Shown: piece by piece, positions 43,980 through 52,144 of the stretch
How positions within the stretch are numbered: the stretch's first letter is position 1
How the letters are laid out: each line of letters opens with the position of its first letter
NCBI RefSeq assembly: GCF_020804225.1
Contig: NZ_WJBI01000001.1
Coordinates: 309,773 to 373,772, forward strand
Length of the DNA stretch: 64,000 nucleotides
Direction: 5' to 3'
Source of the DNA: Methanosarcina sp. DH2
Lineage (GTDB): Archaea; Halobacteriota; Methanosarcinia; Methanosarcinales; Methanosarcinaceae
Made by a program: the position numbers and the translations under genes
Notes under the pieces: generated by a model
What the model saw: the letters and a program-made list of their open reading frames with translations, nothing else
The model's database searches: none
Told to the model about the DNA's origin: nothing

Positions 43980-44678
43980 ATGGATTATACTCAGCTTGCA
44001 GAGAAACTGGTCAAATTCCTTGACCTTAAGTACGAACCGGTGGCAGTGAAAGTTGTTAAAAAAGGAGAGCCTGTGCCTGAAGGGTACCAAGAGCCCGAAA
44101 AAAACCTCAGGCACTGCCAGTCTATTATGAAAGCCAGGAAAGGGGAGTCCTTCATAATGCCTGCAGATAAGCATGCCTGCGTGGTAGGAGCCTCAAGCCT
44201 AGGGATTATTCCTACGCCTGAAAAGGTAGCATCAGGAGAATTCCATCATAACCTGGGAATGTTCAATAGTGTGGAGGCTGCAGCTGGAATGATAGCAAAG
44301 CGTCCGGCATTTGAGCCTGAAAGCAGACTTGCAACCGTTGTGGGGCCTTTGAAGGATGCAAAGGTCGAACCCGATGTAGTTATTCTTGTAGACAGACCCG
44401 AAACTGTTTACTGGATTATCCCTGCAAGTACCTACCACAAAGGCGGAAGAGTTAACTTTAGCAGTGCAGCTTTTCAGGCAACCTGCGCCGACACAACTAT
44501 CCTGCCGAGCCTGACAGGGGAAATAAATGTTTCTTTAGGCTGCTTCGGGTGCAGAAAAGCCACTGACATTGAAAACGATGAAATGCTTATAGGGATCCCT
44601 TTCAACAAATTGGAAGAAATTGTCAATGCCCTTGAAAAACTTTATGAAGGCCCTCTGCCGAAAGCGAGGCAGAAATAA
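43980..44678 (+). CDS. DUF169 family protein
   Basis: 232 residues. DUF169 proteins share DLKYEPVAVKVV, CQSIMKARKGES, CVVGASSLGIIPTPE, ADTTILPSLTGEINVSLGCFGCRKA and the C-terminal IPFNKLEEIVNALEKLYEG. Conserved Cys (CFGCRK) points to metal or redox chemistry; function is unknown. GGTGAGG stands before the ATG. Its position after the MinD/NifX run and before DUF1847/DUF1284 suggests a joint anaerobic metal-handling group, but a 172-bp spacer with imperfect 19-bp direct repeats (about 43851-43888) separates it. Confidence 0.88.
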   Translation: MDYTQLAEKLVKFLDLKYEPVAVKVVKKGEPVPEGYQEPEKNLRHCQSIMKARKGESFIMPADKHACVVGASSLGIIPTPEKVASGEFHHNLGMFNSVEAAAGMIAKRPAFEPESRLATVVGPLKDAKVEPDVVILVDRPETVYWIIPASTYHKGGRVNFSSAAFQATCADTTILPSLTGEINVSLGCFGCRKATDIENDEMLIGIPFNKLEEIVNALEKLYEGPLPKARQK

Positions 44679-44792
44679 CCCTTTAGAGTTTTTAATTTTT
44701 ATTATTTCTTAAATGAGATTTCTTTGTTTTTCTCATTGAGTTTTTTTATCTATTTTCCTTATCATGAATTCTACCCGTTCATTTATTTATTT

Positions 44793-44812
44793 CATGTAAA
44801 TATTTATACATG
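44793..44812 (+). promoter_or_regulatory. Inverted repeat around a TATA box, upstream of DUF1847
   Basis: CATGTA (44793-44798) and TACATG (44807-44812) flank AATATTTA. A TATA box lies inside the repeat, and the start GTG is 59 bp downstream, suggesting an operator. Confidence 0.5.
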
Positions 44813-44870
44813 CAAAGTTTATTTATGTTTATAATGCCTATTCGTCCTAAAAACCCCGGGGAGAAAAAGT

Positions 44871-45404
44871 GTGCAGTGCGCGTTGTGCAGGAATAAGGAA
44901 TGCCTGATAGGCAAAAACTGTTCTGTTATCAAATCGAAACTTGAGTATACCGGCGATGATCTTAAATCGATCCAAATTTCTGCCTGGCTTGAGTCGGATC
45001 CTGCAAAAAGGACAAAATTGGAAGAGATTGTAATTTACTCAAAGAGGCTTGGGTACAGCAAGATCGGAATTGCTTTCTGTATAGAACATGAGAGGGAAGC
45101 AAGACTGGTCTATGACATCCTTTCAAGGTATTTTGAAGTATTTTCAGTTTGTTGCAAAGTTTGCAGCCTCGAAAAAGAAAGTCTCGGTATCAGAAAAACC
45201 GGTAGTCTGGAGCTTGAAGCTGCCTGCAATCCTGTAGGGCAGGCTCTCCTCCTTAACAATGACTGCACTGATCTGAATATTACTCTGGGACTTAGAACAG
45301 GCTACGATATTCTCTTTGCGGAACACTCGGAAGCACCTTCTATAGCACTTCCTCTTCTGGAACTACCCTATCTCGGGGATTCAGAAATTGATTTTATTGA
45401 ATGA
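44871..45404 (+). CDS. DUF1847 family protein
   Basis: 177 residues from GTG 44871 (GGGGAG in front). A Cys-rich start (MQCALCRNKECLIGKNC) is followed by YSKRLGYSKIGIAFCIEHER, VCCKVCSLEKE and a conserved CNPVGQALLLNNDCTDLNI. The family has a cysteine set consistent with metal or Fe-S binding. Function is unknown. It lies after DUF169 and before DUF1284. Confidence 0.85.
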   Translation: MQCALCRNKECLIGKNCSVIKSKLEYTGDDLKSIQISAWLESDPAKRTKLEEIVIYSKRLGYSKIGIAFCIEHEREARLVYDILSRYFEVFSVCCKVCSLEKESLGIRKTGSLELEAACNPVGQALLLNNDCTDLNITLGLRTGYDILFAEHSEAPSIALPLLELPYLGDSEIDFIE

Positions 45405-45456
45405 GCTTTTAGAAAGAATTCTTTAATTTTTGTAATTTTAAGCTCCGGAGAAATAT

Positions 45457-45909
45457 ATGTCCGAAAAATCCAAATGCAGATTTGAAACCGACTATAAACC
45501 AGATTCCGAACTCTTAAAAATCAGGGCTCATCATCTCTGTTGTATTCAGGGGTTCCAGGGGTATGGGTACAGTCCGGCTTTTGTTGCAAATATGCGGGCT
45601 GTGATTTCGGATCTCGAAGCTCTTCCTTCCAGGCTTCTCAAGCTTGTAACTGTGTGTGATGCAATCTGTATTTCCTGCCCCAGCAAAAGGGAGTGCACCA
45701 TTCAGGAATCTGCCCTCTCCCTCAGAATAAGACAGATGGATCTGGCTGTCCTGGAGAAATTAAAAATAGATGACGGAACTGTTTTGAAGGCAGAAGAAGC
45801 CTTCAGGCTCATAAATTCAAAACTTAACAGAGCTTCGGATCTCGAAGAGGTATGCGGGGCCTGCAAATGGAGGCAGAAATGCCTCTGGTACATGCAGGCA
45901 AAAAGGTAA
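45457..45909 (+). CDS. DUF1284 family protein
   Basis: 150 residues: the start IRAHHLCCIQGFQGYGYSPA is the family signature, and Cys patches VCDAICISCPSKRECTI and VCGACKWRQKCLWY suggest an Fe-S cluster. Function is unknown. GGAG lies upstream. It is the last gene of the group before the convergent hdrB. Confidence 0.85.
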   Translation: MSEKSKCRFETDYKPDSELLKIRAHHLCCIQGFQGYGYSPAFVANMRAVISDLEALPSRLLKLVTVCDAICISCPSKRECTIQESALSLRIRQMDLAVLEKLKIDDGTVLKAEEAFRLINSKLNRASDLEEVCGACKWRQKCLWYMQAKR

Positions 45910-46066
45910 GAAGGTCTGGAGTAAGGCTTTGAGGAAACGTCACCTTGAGGAGAGACTGAGTTCCTGGTTTCAAAAATATTCTTGACCTTTTTACCTTGAA
46001 CTCCTTTTTCATTCGTTCTGCCTTTAAACCTCTTTTTCATGCATTTTACGTATTTTTCAGCTATTT

Positions 46067-46969
46067 TTACCTTAAACCTGCACTGATCTCATAGATTTTC
46101 GCAAGAAACTCGATATTCTGGACTGCATTCTGTTCTATTCCCAGTTCATCCGGGGAAAAACCTAGAGCAAGGCCAAGGAGCTGGGAGTAATGGAGAACCG
46201 GGATAGAGTAGTCAGTTCCGAACCTTTCATTGACTGCAAGCTGTCCCCTGTCAAACTGAAGATGGCAGAAGGGGCAAGCATTGATAATACAGTCTACTCC
46301 TGCATTCCGGATACATGCAAGCTTATGTTCGAGCATCTCCAGGGATTCGGCAGCGTATCCTGAACGGACTCCTCCGCCTGCTCCGCAGCACATCATTTTG
46401 TCGGTATAGTCCACACTTTTTGCACCGGTAGCTTCAACCAGCTCATCAAAGAAGACCGGAGCTTCCGTCTCTCCGAGGTTTCTGTCTTTTGAGGGCTTGA
46501 TAAGATGGCATCCGTAATGAAGGGCTACTTTCAGGTCAAGGGGAGTTGTGAGGAAGCTTTTGAGTTTTTCAGGCCCGAATTCCCTGTAAAGAAACTCGAT
46601 TATGTGCCTTACTTCTGCAGTTCCCTTATACTCCATACCTATCTCTTTCAGGCAGGTGTTTGTGCAGGCTTTCATCTCCGGGTCTTTTTTAAGTTCCATA
46701 TTAGCGTCTGCCAGGGACCCGTAGCAACCATTGCAAACCGTAAGGATATCTCTCCCCATTCTTTCCGAGAGGACGATGTTTCGGCTAGCAAGGGCAAGCC
46801 AGGTCGCTTTGTCAAAAGACTTGAACACTCCCGGAGCAGGGCAGCAGGAGGCTCCTGGCAGGTCGGATACATCTACTTCAAGTTTCTGCAGGCAGAGTTT
46901 CGTTGCTTTCTCGATTCCGGGGTAACGGTTGGGCACAATGCAGCCAAGAAATAGCGATAGTTTTTCCAT
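46067..46969 (-). CDS. hdrB: Heterodisulfide reductase subunit HdrB
   Basis: Catalytic subunit of the soluble HdrABC-type reductase for CoM-S-S-CoB. 300 residues with two Cys-rich CCG domains: LFLGCIVPNRYPG, GASCCPAPGVF, CNGCYGSLADAN, then HYGCHLIKPS, DKMMCCGAGGG and NACPFCHLQFDRG, which bind the non-cubane [4Fe-4S] clusters. It follows hdrC by 14 bp. HdrA is not encoded nearby, as for the second, methanosarcina-type hdrC2B2 set, which works with a separate HdrA2. Confidence 0.93.
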   Translation of the reverse strand: MEKLSLFLGCIVPNRYPGIEKATKLCLQKLEVDVSDLPGASCCPAPGVFKSFDKATWLALASRNIVLSERMGRDILTVCNGCYGSLADANMELKKDPEMKACTNTCLKEIGMEYKGTAEVRHIIEFLYREFGPEKLKSFLTTPLDLKVALHYGCHLIKPSKDRNLGETEAPVFFDELVEATGAKSVDYTDKMMCCGAGGGVRSGYAAESLEMLEHKLACIRNAGVDCIINACPFCHLQFDRGQLAVNERFGTDYSIPVLHYSQLLGLALGFSPDELGIEQNAVQNIEFLAKIYEISAGLR

Positions 46970-46983
46970 GATTTTCTGCCTCC

Positions 46984-47469
46984 TTATTTTTCAGCCACCA
47001 GCTCGTCAAATTTGCAGGTTTTGAGAAGAGTTCTCAGACCTTCCAGAGCTTCCGGATATTTCTGGACGGTTTCAGGTATCGGGTCCAGCCCCAGTTCCTC
47101 TCTTTTTTTCTTTGTTTCTTCATCGAGGGGGACTGCATGCCCGCACTCCAGCACCATTTCCGAAACACGGCGGTGTTCGGGGCGCATAAACCCTTCCCTG
47201 ACTGCGAGTCTCCTGAGTTCAAGCAGGGCATCAGTAATTGGTATTCCGCGAGGGCAGCGCTCCTGGCATGTGTAACAGGTTGTACAGAGCCACAGGGCGT
47301 CATCTGAAAGAACAGTAGCTCTGTTCTTGCGTGCATCTCGAATTATTCTTCGGGTGTTGAGCCCGGTATGCCGTCCCGAAGGACAGCTTCCTGTGCATGT
47401 GCCGCAGTGCATGCAGGAAAGTACATCAAGTCCTGCCGCCTTTAACACTTTTAGCAGTTCTTCACTCAT
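46984..47469 (-). CDS. hdrC: Heterodisulfide reductase subunit HdrC
   Basis: 161-residue iron-sulfur subunit linking HdrA to HdrB, with two [4Fe-4S] motifs: LSCMHCGTCTGSCPSG and LCTTCYTCQERCPRG. The C-terminal part is helical. The start is ATG 47469. It is the first gene of the hdrC-hdrB pair. Confidence 0.94.
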   Translation of the reverse strand: MSEELLKVLKAAGLDVLSCMHCGTCTGSCPSGRHTGLNTRRIIRDARKNRATVLSDDALWLCTTCYTCQERCPRGIPITDALLELRRLAVREGFMRPEHRRVSEMVLECGHAVPLDEETKKKREELGLDPIPETVQKYPEALEGLRTLLKTCKFDELVAEK

Positions 47470-48265
47470 ACAGTTTCACTGTCTGGTTTTGAGTCTGGTT
47501 TTAATATTGATTCTTCCGTTTTAGAAAAGCAAATATTACCGAAAGAAATAGATCTTAATAAACCCTGCACTCCGGACAGAATCTCTGATTTTCAAGATAA
47601 TTCTCAGGATAATTTTCAGGATGAATATGCCTATCAACCGGATTATTTCCGGAGATCTCAAGCAAAATATTCTTTTCAGGTTTTTTCAGCAAGTATTTTT
47701 AGCCACTTTTTCGGCAATTTCCTCTTTCGCTGATCCCCTTCCGATAATTTCTCTGCTTTCTCTGCTATATGTTCGTATTACTCTCATGATATTTAACACA
47801 AACTAAATCTATTCAGGGTTAAAAGCCGGAATGAGAGATGAAACACAGGTTCTGAATTCTTGTTGGGTAGTTATTGAAAAGTCTATCCTAAAATTTAAAA
47901 ATTACTTTCCTGGATGACGAATTTAGATAATCAATCAGGTTTCTGGCACTGGAAATAGTTCTGAACTCTTATTTATACGGGAATGGAATCGGTTTTGAGA
48001 CGAGCTCGAAAACAAAAGTAGCATGTCTCTTTTGGAGTGATTATGACCTCATTCTTTAATCTCACCTTTCAGGTCTGGTTCCACGTCCATTGTAAAGGTT
48101 ACATCTTTTTATGCTCCTTTGAAATCTTTGATACCTTGTTATATGTCTGAGCTTATATAAAAAAGAAGTTATTTGTCGTAAACTCCACATCCTCAGACAG
48201 ATTTTATTTTTTCCGTGCAGCCTTCGCCCTGATATATTCTTCAGGCTTTTTCTCGATTTTATTTC
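47470..48265. other. Long spacer with one doubtful small reading frame
   Basis: About 800 bp with no clear gene. A 35-codon frame (48043-48150, plus) begins with GGAGTGATT-ATG behind a TATA-like CTTATTTATACGGG near 47969, but it resembles nothing I know; I would not call it a gene. I see no RNA structure. Confidence 0.35.
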
Positions 48266-49009
48266 TCAGGAGAAGTTTATTCCAAGATCTTTAAGCCCAT
48301 TCAGTTTTGCGAGATTGATCAGCAGCGGTGTCAGAGATTCCATTGTGTTTGCCTGTTTAAGAGGGCCGCCATCCAGGGGTTTGAGGCATCCCATATGCCG
48401 TGTGAGCTCCATTACGAGTTTCTTTGCTTCGGCATCGTCGCTACATACAAGAGCATCATGTACGGCTTTACATTTAACAACATCTTTGAGTTTTCCTGCA
48501 GGGATGTTATGGAAAGCTGCAACAACTCTGGCGGACTCCGGGACATTTTTCTGGATGGCAAGAGCTGCCGAGCCTTCTTCCGGAGGTCTGTATGCCATAA
48601 GGCTTCCTTCTTTTATCATCGGAACCACAGGTGAAATAATGATTTTATTTTCAAGGGCTCCTTTTATCTCTTCCAGCAAAGGCAAAACATGGTCAAAACG
48701 AATTGTAAGTATTATCACTTCGGCTGCCTGTGTAGCATTAAGGTTGCTCATGCCGGTAATTATTATCTGTGATGTGTCAAATCCGAAATTTTCAAGCTCT
48801 GATAAAGCTTTTTTTGCAGCCTCATCTGCAGTTTCCAGGGATCTGGACCCGATAATTATTTCATTCTTCACACCATCAGGCATAAGGTTTTGAAGGGCAA
48901 GCCTCAGCACCATTCCTTCTCCTATGTTGCCGGTTCCTCCAAGAACAGCTATCTTCAGCTTTTTAGAATTCAATTTGAACAAGACCTCCAGTTTGCTGTG
49001 ACTTCCCAT
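48266..49009 (-). CDS. npdG: F420H2:NADP+ oxidoreductase
   Basis: Fno transfers hydride between F420H2 and NADP+. Seen are the Rossmann start KIAVLGGTGNIGEGMVLRLA, the NADP-2'-phosphate residues IIGSRSLETADEAA, VIILTIRFDHVLPLL and the F420-binding C-terminal part AAFHNIPAGKL. It begins most likely at ATG 49009: TATATTA at 49028-49034 in front gives a near-leaderless message. Other ATG (49051) or starts closer to KIAVLGG cannot be excluded. Single gene. Confidence 0.88.
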   Translation of the reverse strand: MGSHSKLEVLFKLNSKKLKIAVLGGTGNIGEGMVLRLALQNLMPDGVKNEIIIGSRSLETADEAAKKALSELENFGFDTSQIIITGMSNLNATQAAEVIILTIRFDHVLPLLEEIKGALENKIIISPVVPMIKEGSLMAYRPPEEGSAALAIQKNVPESARVVAAFHNIPAGKLKDVVKCKAVHDALVCSDDAEAKKLVMELTRHMGCLKPLDGGPLKQANTMESLTPLLINLAKLNGLKDLGINFS

Positions 49010-49187
49010 AACATATGTCCGGAAGTTAATATATCTTCTGTCTTCAATCATTTAATTATAATACTTAATGTTATCTATAATTAAATTTATCAAGTCAGTC
49101 CCTGTTTTTATCCTATTTTTGAAGATTATGTCCTTACTAGATTACGTTTCTTTTTTCTTCTAATTTCTCTTCCCTGCAAAAAGCTCA

Positions 49188-49212
49188 TGGAAATATTTAT
49201 AATGTATTTCCA
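49188..49212 (+). promoter_or_regulatory. Operator-like inverted repeat around a TATA box, upstream of the subtilase
   Basis: TGGAAATA (49188-49195) and TATTTCCA (49205-49212) are perfect 8-bp arms around TTTATAATG, a TATA box. A repressor bound here would block TBP. The subtilase start is 112 bp downstream. Confidence 0.6.
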
Positions 49213-49323
49213 CATATGTTTAAATAAGTTAATTCTGTTTGTGTATTGCTGCAGGAATTACTTCGGATATAGCTGTATCCTGTTTGCATTCTTAACTTAC
49301 TATATAAGCAACGTCGGAGGGTT

Positions 49324-51138
49324 GTGTACCTGGGGAGTTACACCATAAGAGTATTGCACCTGTTAATATTAGCCTTAGTCTTTACAGGTATACTTTCTCC
49401 TTTAATTTTTATAATACATGATGAGATTGGATTTGTCGGATTTGAACAGGTAACTTCTGGTCTATTATCTTCCAAACTGATTTCATCCGGCTCCACAGTA
49501 TTGCTCTCCTCTTCATCTCTTCCGGGACCACTGGAAGCATATTCAGGCAGAATTTACAAAGAAGTGGTAGAAGAGAACATAACCGCATATGTCTATCTTT
49601 TTCCAGGTAAAGATGCAGAATTGCCGGACTCATATACTATGGTTGAAGAATGGGATGGAACCTCCAGCATTGCCTCAGTCCGTGTTAACACGGAATCATT
49701 TGAGGAACTGTCTTCTCTCACAGAAGTACGCTCAGTCCAGCAGGATATTCCTCCTGTTATTAGAAAGGTGGACCGGAGAGAAAAGGCAACTTTTTTCTCT
49801 TCTTCGGAAGAGTTCTGGAAACCGGACGGTGTAACAGGAAACGGAATTAAAATAGGGATAATCTCCGATGGGGTGGAAGATATATCTGAAGCTACGACAT
49901 CTGGAATTCTTCCTGAAGATGTGCATATCCTTTCTCCGGGAAAAGGAGACGAGGGGACTGTAATGCTCGAAATAGTCCATAAAACCTCTCCCGGTGCAGA
50001 ACTGTACTTCCATAGTGCAGGTAGCAACAAGCTTGAATTTAACCGGGCTGTTGACGCCCTCATTGCCGAAGGCTGCCGAATTATATGCGATGATGTAGGC
50101 TGGCCTGATGAACCTTTTTTCGAAGATGGAATCGTAGCTTCCCATATCAAAGAAGTAATAGAAAGCCAGGATATTCTTTATGTGAGCGCAGCAGGGAATG
50201 ATGCAGGCCGACACTATCAGGGCATGTTTTTTGACAACGGATCAGGCTGGCACGATTTTAGTTCCGGAACCAGCACTTTCAGAAATATTTGCATGGATGT
50301 CCCGCCAGGTGAAAAAGTGACTGTGGTTCTCCAGTGGAATGACCCGTGGAACTGTTCCGAAAACGATTACGACCTTTTTCTCTATGACTGTTGCAACGGA
50401 AAAGAAATTGATGCAAGTGAAAAAACTCAGAGTGGCACAGGTACCCCTCTTGAATATCTCAAATACACCAACACGGGAGAAGCTGTAAAAACACTAGGCA
50501 TCTCAGTAAAAAAACATTCAGGAGAAGATAGAGTACTGGAAGTTTATATTTACCCGAACTCCTCTGTAAAGGTTCATCCTGACAATCTGGTTGAGGAGGA
50601 CTCTGTCTTCGGGCATCCTGCTGTTCCGGGTGTTGTCTGTGTTGGGGCTGTTGATTCCGGAGATTCGGAAAACCAGAGTATTGCGCCTTACTCTTCCCGT
50701 GGCCCTGTAAGTATCTATTATCCAGAATACGAATTGAGGAACAAGATTGACCTCAGCGGACCAGGTAGTGTGAGAGTTTCAGGTACAAACGGAGCTGGCA
50801 GTTTTTTTAGGGGTACAAGCGCTTCTGCCCCCTCTGTTGCAGGGATCGGGGCTCTTATCTGGAGCATGTGCCCCGAAAAGAACGGCAGTGATATTCGCAG
50901 GATCCTGTGTTCTTCAGCTGAAGACCTTGGAGAGCCGGGTTATGACACTATCTTCGGCCATGGTTCAGTCAACAGCCGTACAGTCCACATTCTTGAAAAT
51001 CCTTATACAGATACTGGTTTGTTGTCAGAAAAGTCCGGAGTCCCACCTGCGGAAGCAAAAGGAATGTTTACTCTAAAACTTTCCATGCCCCTTGAACAGA
51101 TATCCTATCTGGCAAAACTACCCTGCAGGGGAAAGTAA
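49324..51138 (+). CDS. Membrane-anchored subtilisin-family peptidase with Glu in the His position
   Basis: 604 residues from GTG 49324 (GGAGGG just before it). An N-terminal membrane segment (residues about 10-32) precedes a propeptide region and the S8-type domain. The catalytic Asp is in IGIISDGVEDI (D182). The usual HGT of subtilases reads DEGTVMLEIVH (E210), and the Ser is in GTSASAPSVAG (S499); AAGND (N292) is also present. A beta-sandwich insertion (about 305-430, LQWNDPWNCSENDYDLFLYD) interrupts the domain. Use of Glu as in sedolisins is inferred. It is a surface protease; the target is unknown. Confidence 0.85.
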   Translation: MYLGSYTIRVLHLLILALVFTGILSPLIFIIHDEIGFVGFEQVTSGLLSSKLISSGSTVLLSSSSLPGPLEAYSGRIYKEVVEENITAYVYLFPGKDAELPDSYTMVEEWDGTSSIASVRVNTESFEELSSLTEVRSVQQDIPPVIRKVDRREKATFFSSSEEFWKPDGVTGNGIKIGIISDGVEDISEATTSGILPEDVHILSPGKGDEGTVMLEIVHKTSPGAELYFHSAGSNKLEFNRAVDALIAEGCRIICDDVGWPDEPFFEDGIVASHIKEVIESQDILYVSAAGNDAGRHYQGMFFDNGSGWHDFSSGTSTFRNICMDVPPGEKVTVVLQWNDPWNCSENDYDLFLYDCCNGKEIDASEKTQSGTGTPLEYLKYTNTGEAVKTLGISVKKHSGEDRVLEVYIYPNSSVKVHPDNLVEEDSVFGHPAVPGVVCVGAVDSGDSENQSIAPYSSRGPVSIYYPEYELRNKIDLSGPGSVRVSGTNGAGSFFRGTSASAPSVAGIGALIWSMCPEKNGSDIRRILCSSAEDLGEPGYDTIFGHGSVNSRTVHILENPYTDTGLLSEKSGVPPAEAKGMFTLKLSMPLEQISYLAKLPCRGK

Positions 51139-51156
51139 AGTGATTCCTGATGGAAT

Positions 51157-51178
51157 ACCCCGGGTAACCCCAGGGGTT
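51157..51178 (+). terminator. GC-rich hairpin after the subtilase
   Basis: ACCCC (51157-51161) can pair with GGGGT (51173-51177), with an inner GGGT/ACCC option, and TTTAATTTTTATT follows. It lies 19 bp after the stop codon. A terminator for the plus strand is likely. Confidence 0.6.
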
Positions 51179-51224
51179 TAATTTTTATTGGAGATTCCGT
51201 CTCCGGCTCATTCAGATCAGATCT

Positions 51225-51764
51225 TCACTCTATTAGCAAAATCCCTACGCATGCGACTTTTTCCGGCTTGCAGAACTCAAGTACAAGCCCTGCTTCTTTC
51301 ATTGCCTCCTGGATATTTATTCCAACAGCCTCAGGTGCAAAACGCCTCATTTCCGGCTTTACGCATTTTTCAAGATTGCAGACCTCGCATTCGTTACAGG
51401 AGCCAGGTCTCAGGAGATGTGCAAAGGTAAAGCCTTCCCTAAAAGCTTCCTGCTCAAGCTCGAACATCTTATAAAAAGAATCCTTCCGAAGCCCTGACCA
51501 GGCTTCAAGGACATCCTGAATTTCTGATGTATCACATTCGTCTACAAGAAGAAGTGCGCTATTATACTCTCCTATAACCTTCCTGAATTCATCAACTGAC
51601 ATGATATATGGAGGGCAACTCAATCTTTTTCCATAGCCTTTGCATCCGTAAGCGCACTTAAGAGCAATACGATTCTCAACCGGGATATCCCCTGCCTTCA
51701 GAAAATAAGCTTGGATTCCCATTTCTGATGCCTTTTCAACAAGATCTTCATATTTCCCAAGCAT
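51225..51764 (-). CDS. DUF2284 family metal-binding protein
   Basis: 179 residues. The cysteine pattern is typical: KCAYGCKGYGKRLSCPPYI in the first half and CNECEVCNLEKCVKPEMRRF in the second, which will hold metal or Fe-S clusters. The C-terminus (KEAGLVLEFCKPEKVACVGILLI) is also conserved. DUF2284 proteins are common in methanogens; the function is unknown. Convergent with the subtilase. Confidence 0.88.
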   Translation of the reverse strand: MLGKYEDLVEKASEMGIQAYFLKAGDIPVENRIALKCAYGCKGYGKRLSCPPYIMSVDEFRKVIGEYNSALLLVDECDTSEIQDVLEAWSGLRKDSFYKMFELEQEAFREGFTFAHLLRPGSCNECEVCNLEKCVKPEMRRFAPEAVGINIQEAMKEAGLVLEFCKPEKVACVGILLIE

Positions 51765-52144
51765 GATAACCCCTTTTAAAAAACCTTATTTTATTTCGTT
51801 TCTGTTTATTTTACTTTTTGTTTCCTTTTAATTTGTCTCCCTTCTAATTATTTTTTCTGTTTTTAAAAAAAATCAGAGTATAGTTTCATTAAATCCGTGC
51901 ATACTCTCATCAAATCAAAAGTAATTTCATTAAATCAAGGTATAGTTAAATTGTTAGTTTGTTTTTACCTCCTTAATACTACTATGAAACACTATGAAAA
52001 ACAGTAACATCTTTGTACATCTTTGTACATCTCTTACAAGTTTTTATTTGATTTATCTAACGGGCTATTAACGGGCTATTAACGGGTTATTAACGGGTTA
52101 TACTTCCATAACCGAGTGCAGACAAACTTAGTACAGGGATTCTC
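51765..52144. other. Repeat-rich spacer upstream of the M24 peptidase
   Basis: No gene. Contains CATTAAATC-type and ACTATGAAA-type direct repeats, CATCTTTGTA twice in tandem near 52009-52030, and the 11-bp array at 52059-52102. Confidence 0.5.
52059..52102. repeat. Four 11-bp direct repeats 43 bp before the M24 gene
   Basis: AACGGGCTATT at 52059 and 52070, AACGGGTTATT at 52081 and AACGGGTTATA at 52092, in perfect 11-bp register (one helical turn). The last unit contains a TATA-like GGTTATAC. A set of protein-binding sites on one DNA face is plausible. Confidence 0.8.

Noticed and set aside
48043-48150. 35-codon small protein gene
   Set aside because: Has a ribosome-like site and an upstream TATA, but composition (many F, C, H) and lack of relatives make chance more likely; only mentioned in the spacer entry.
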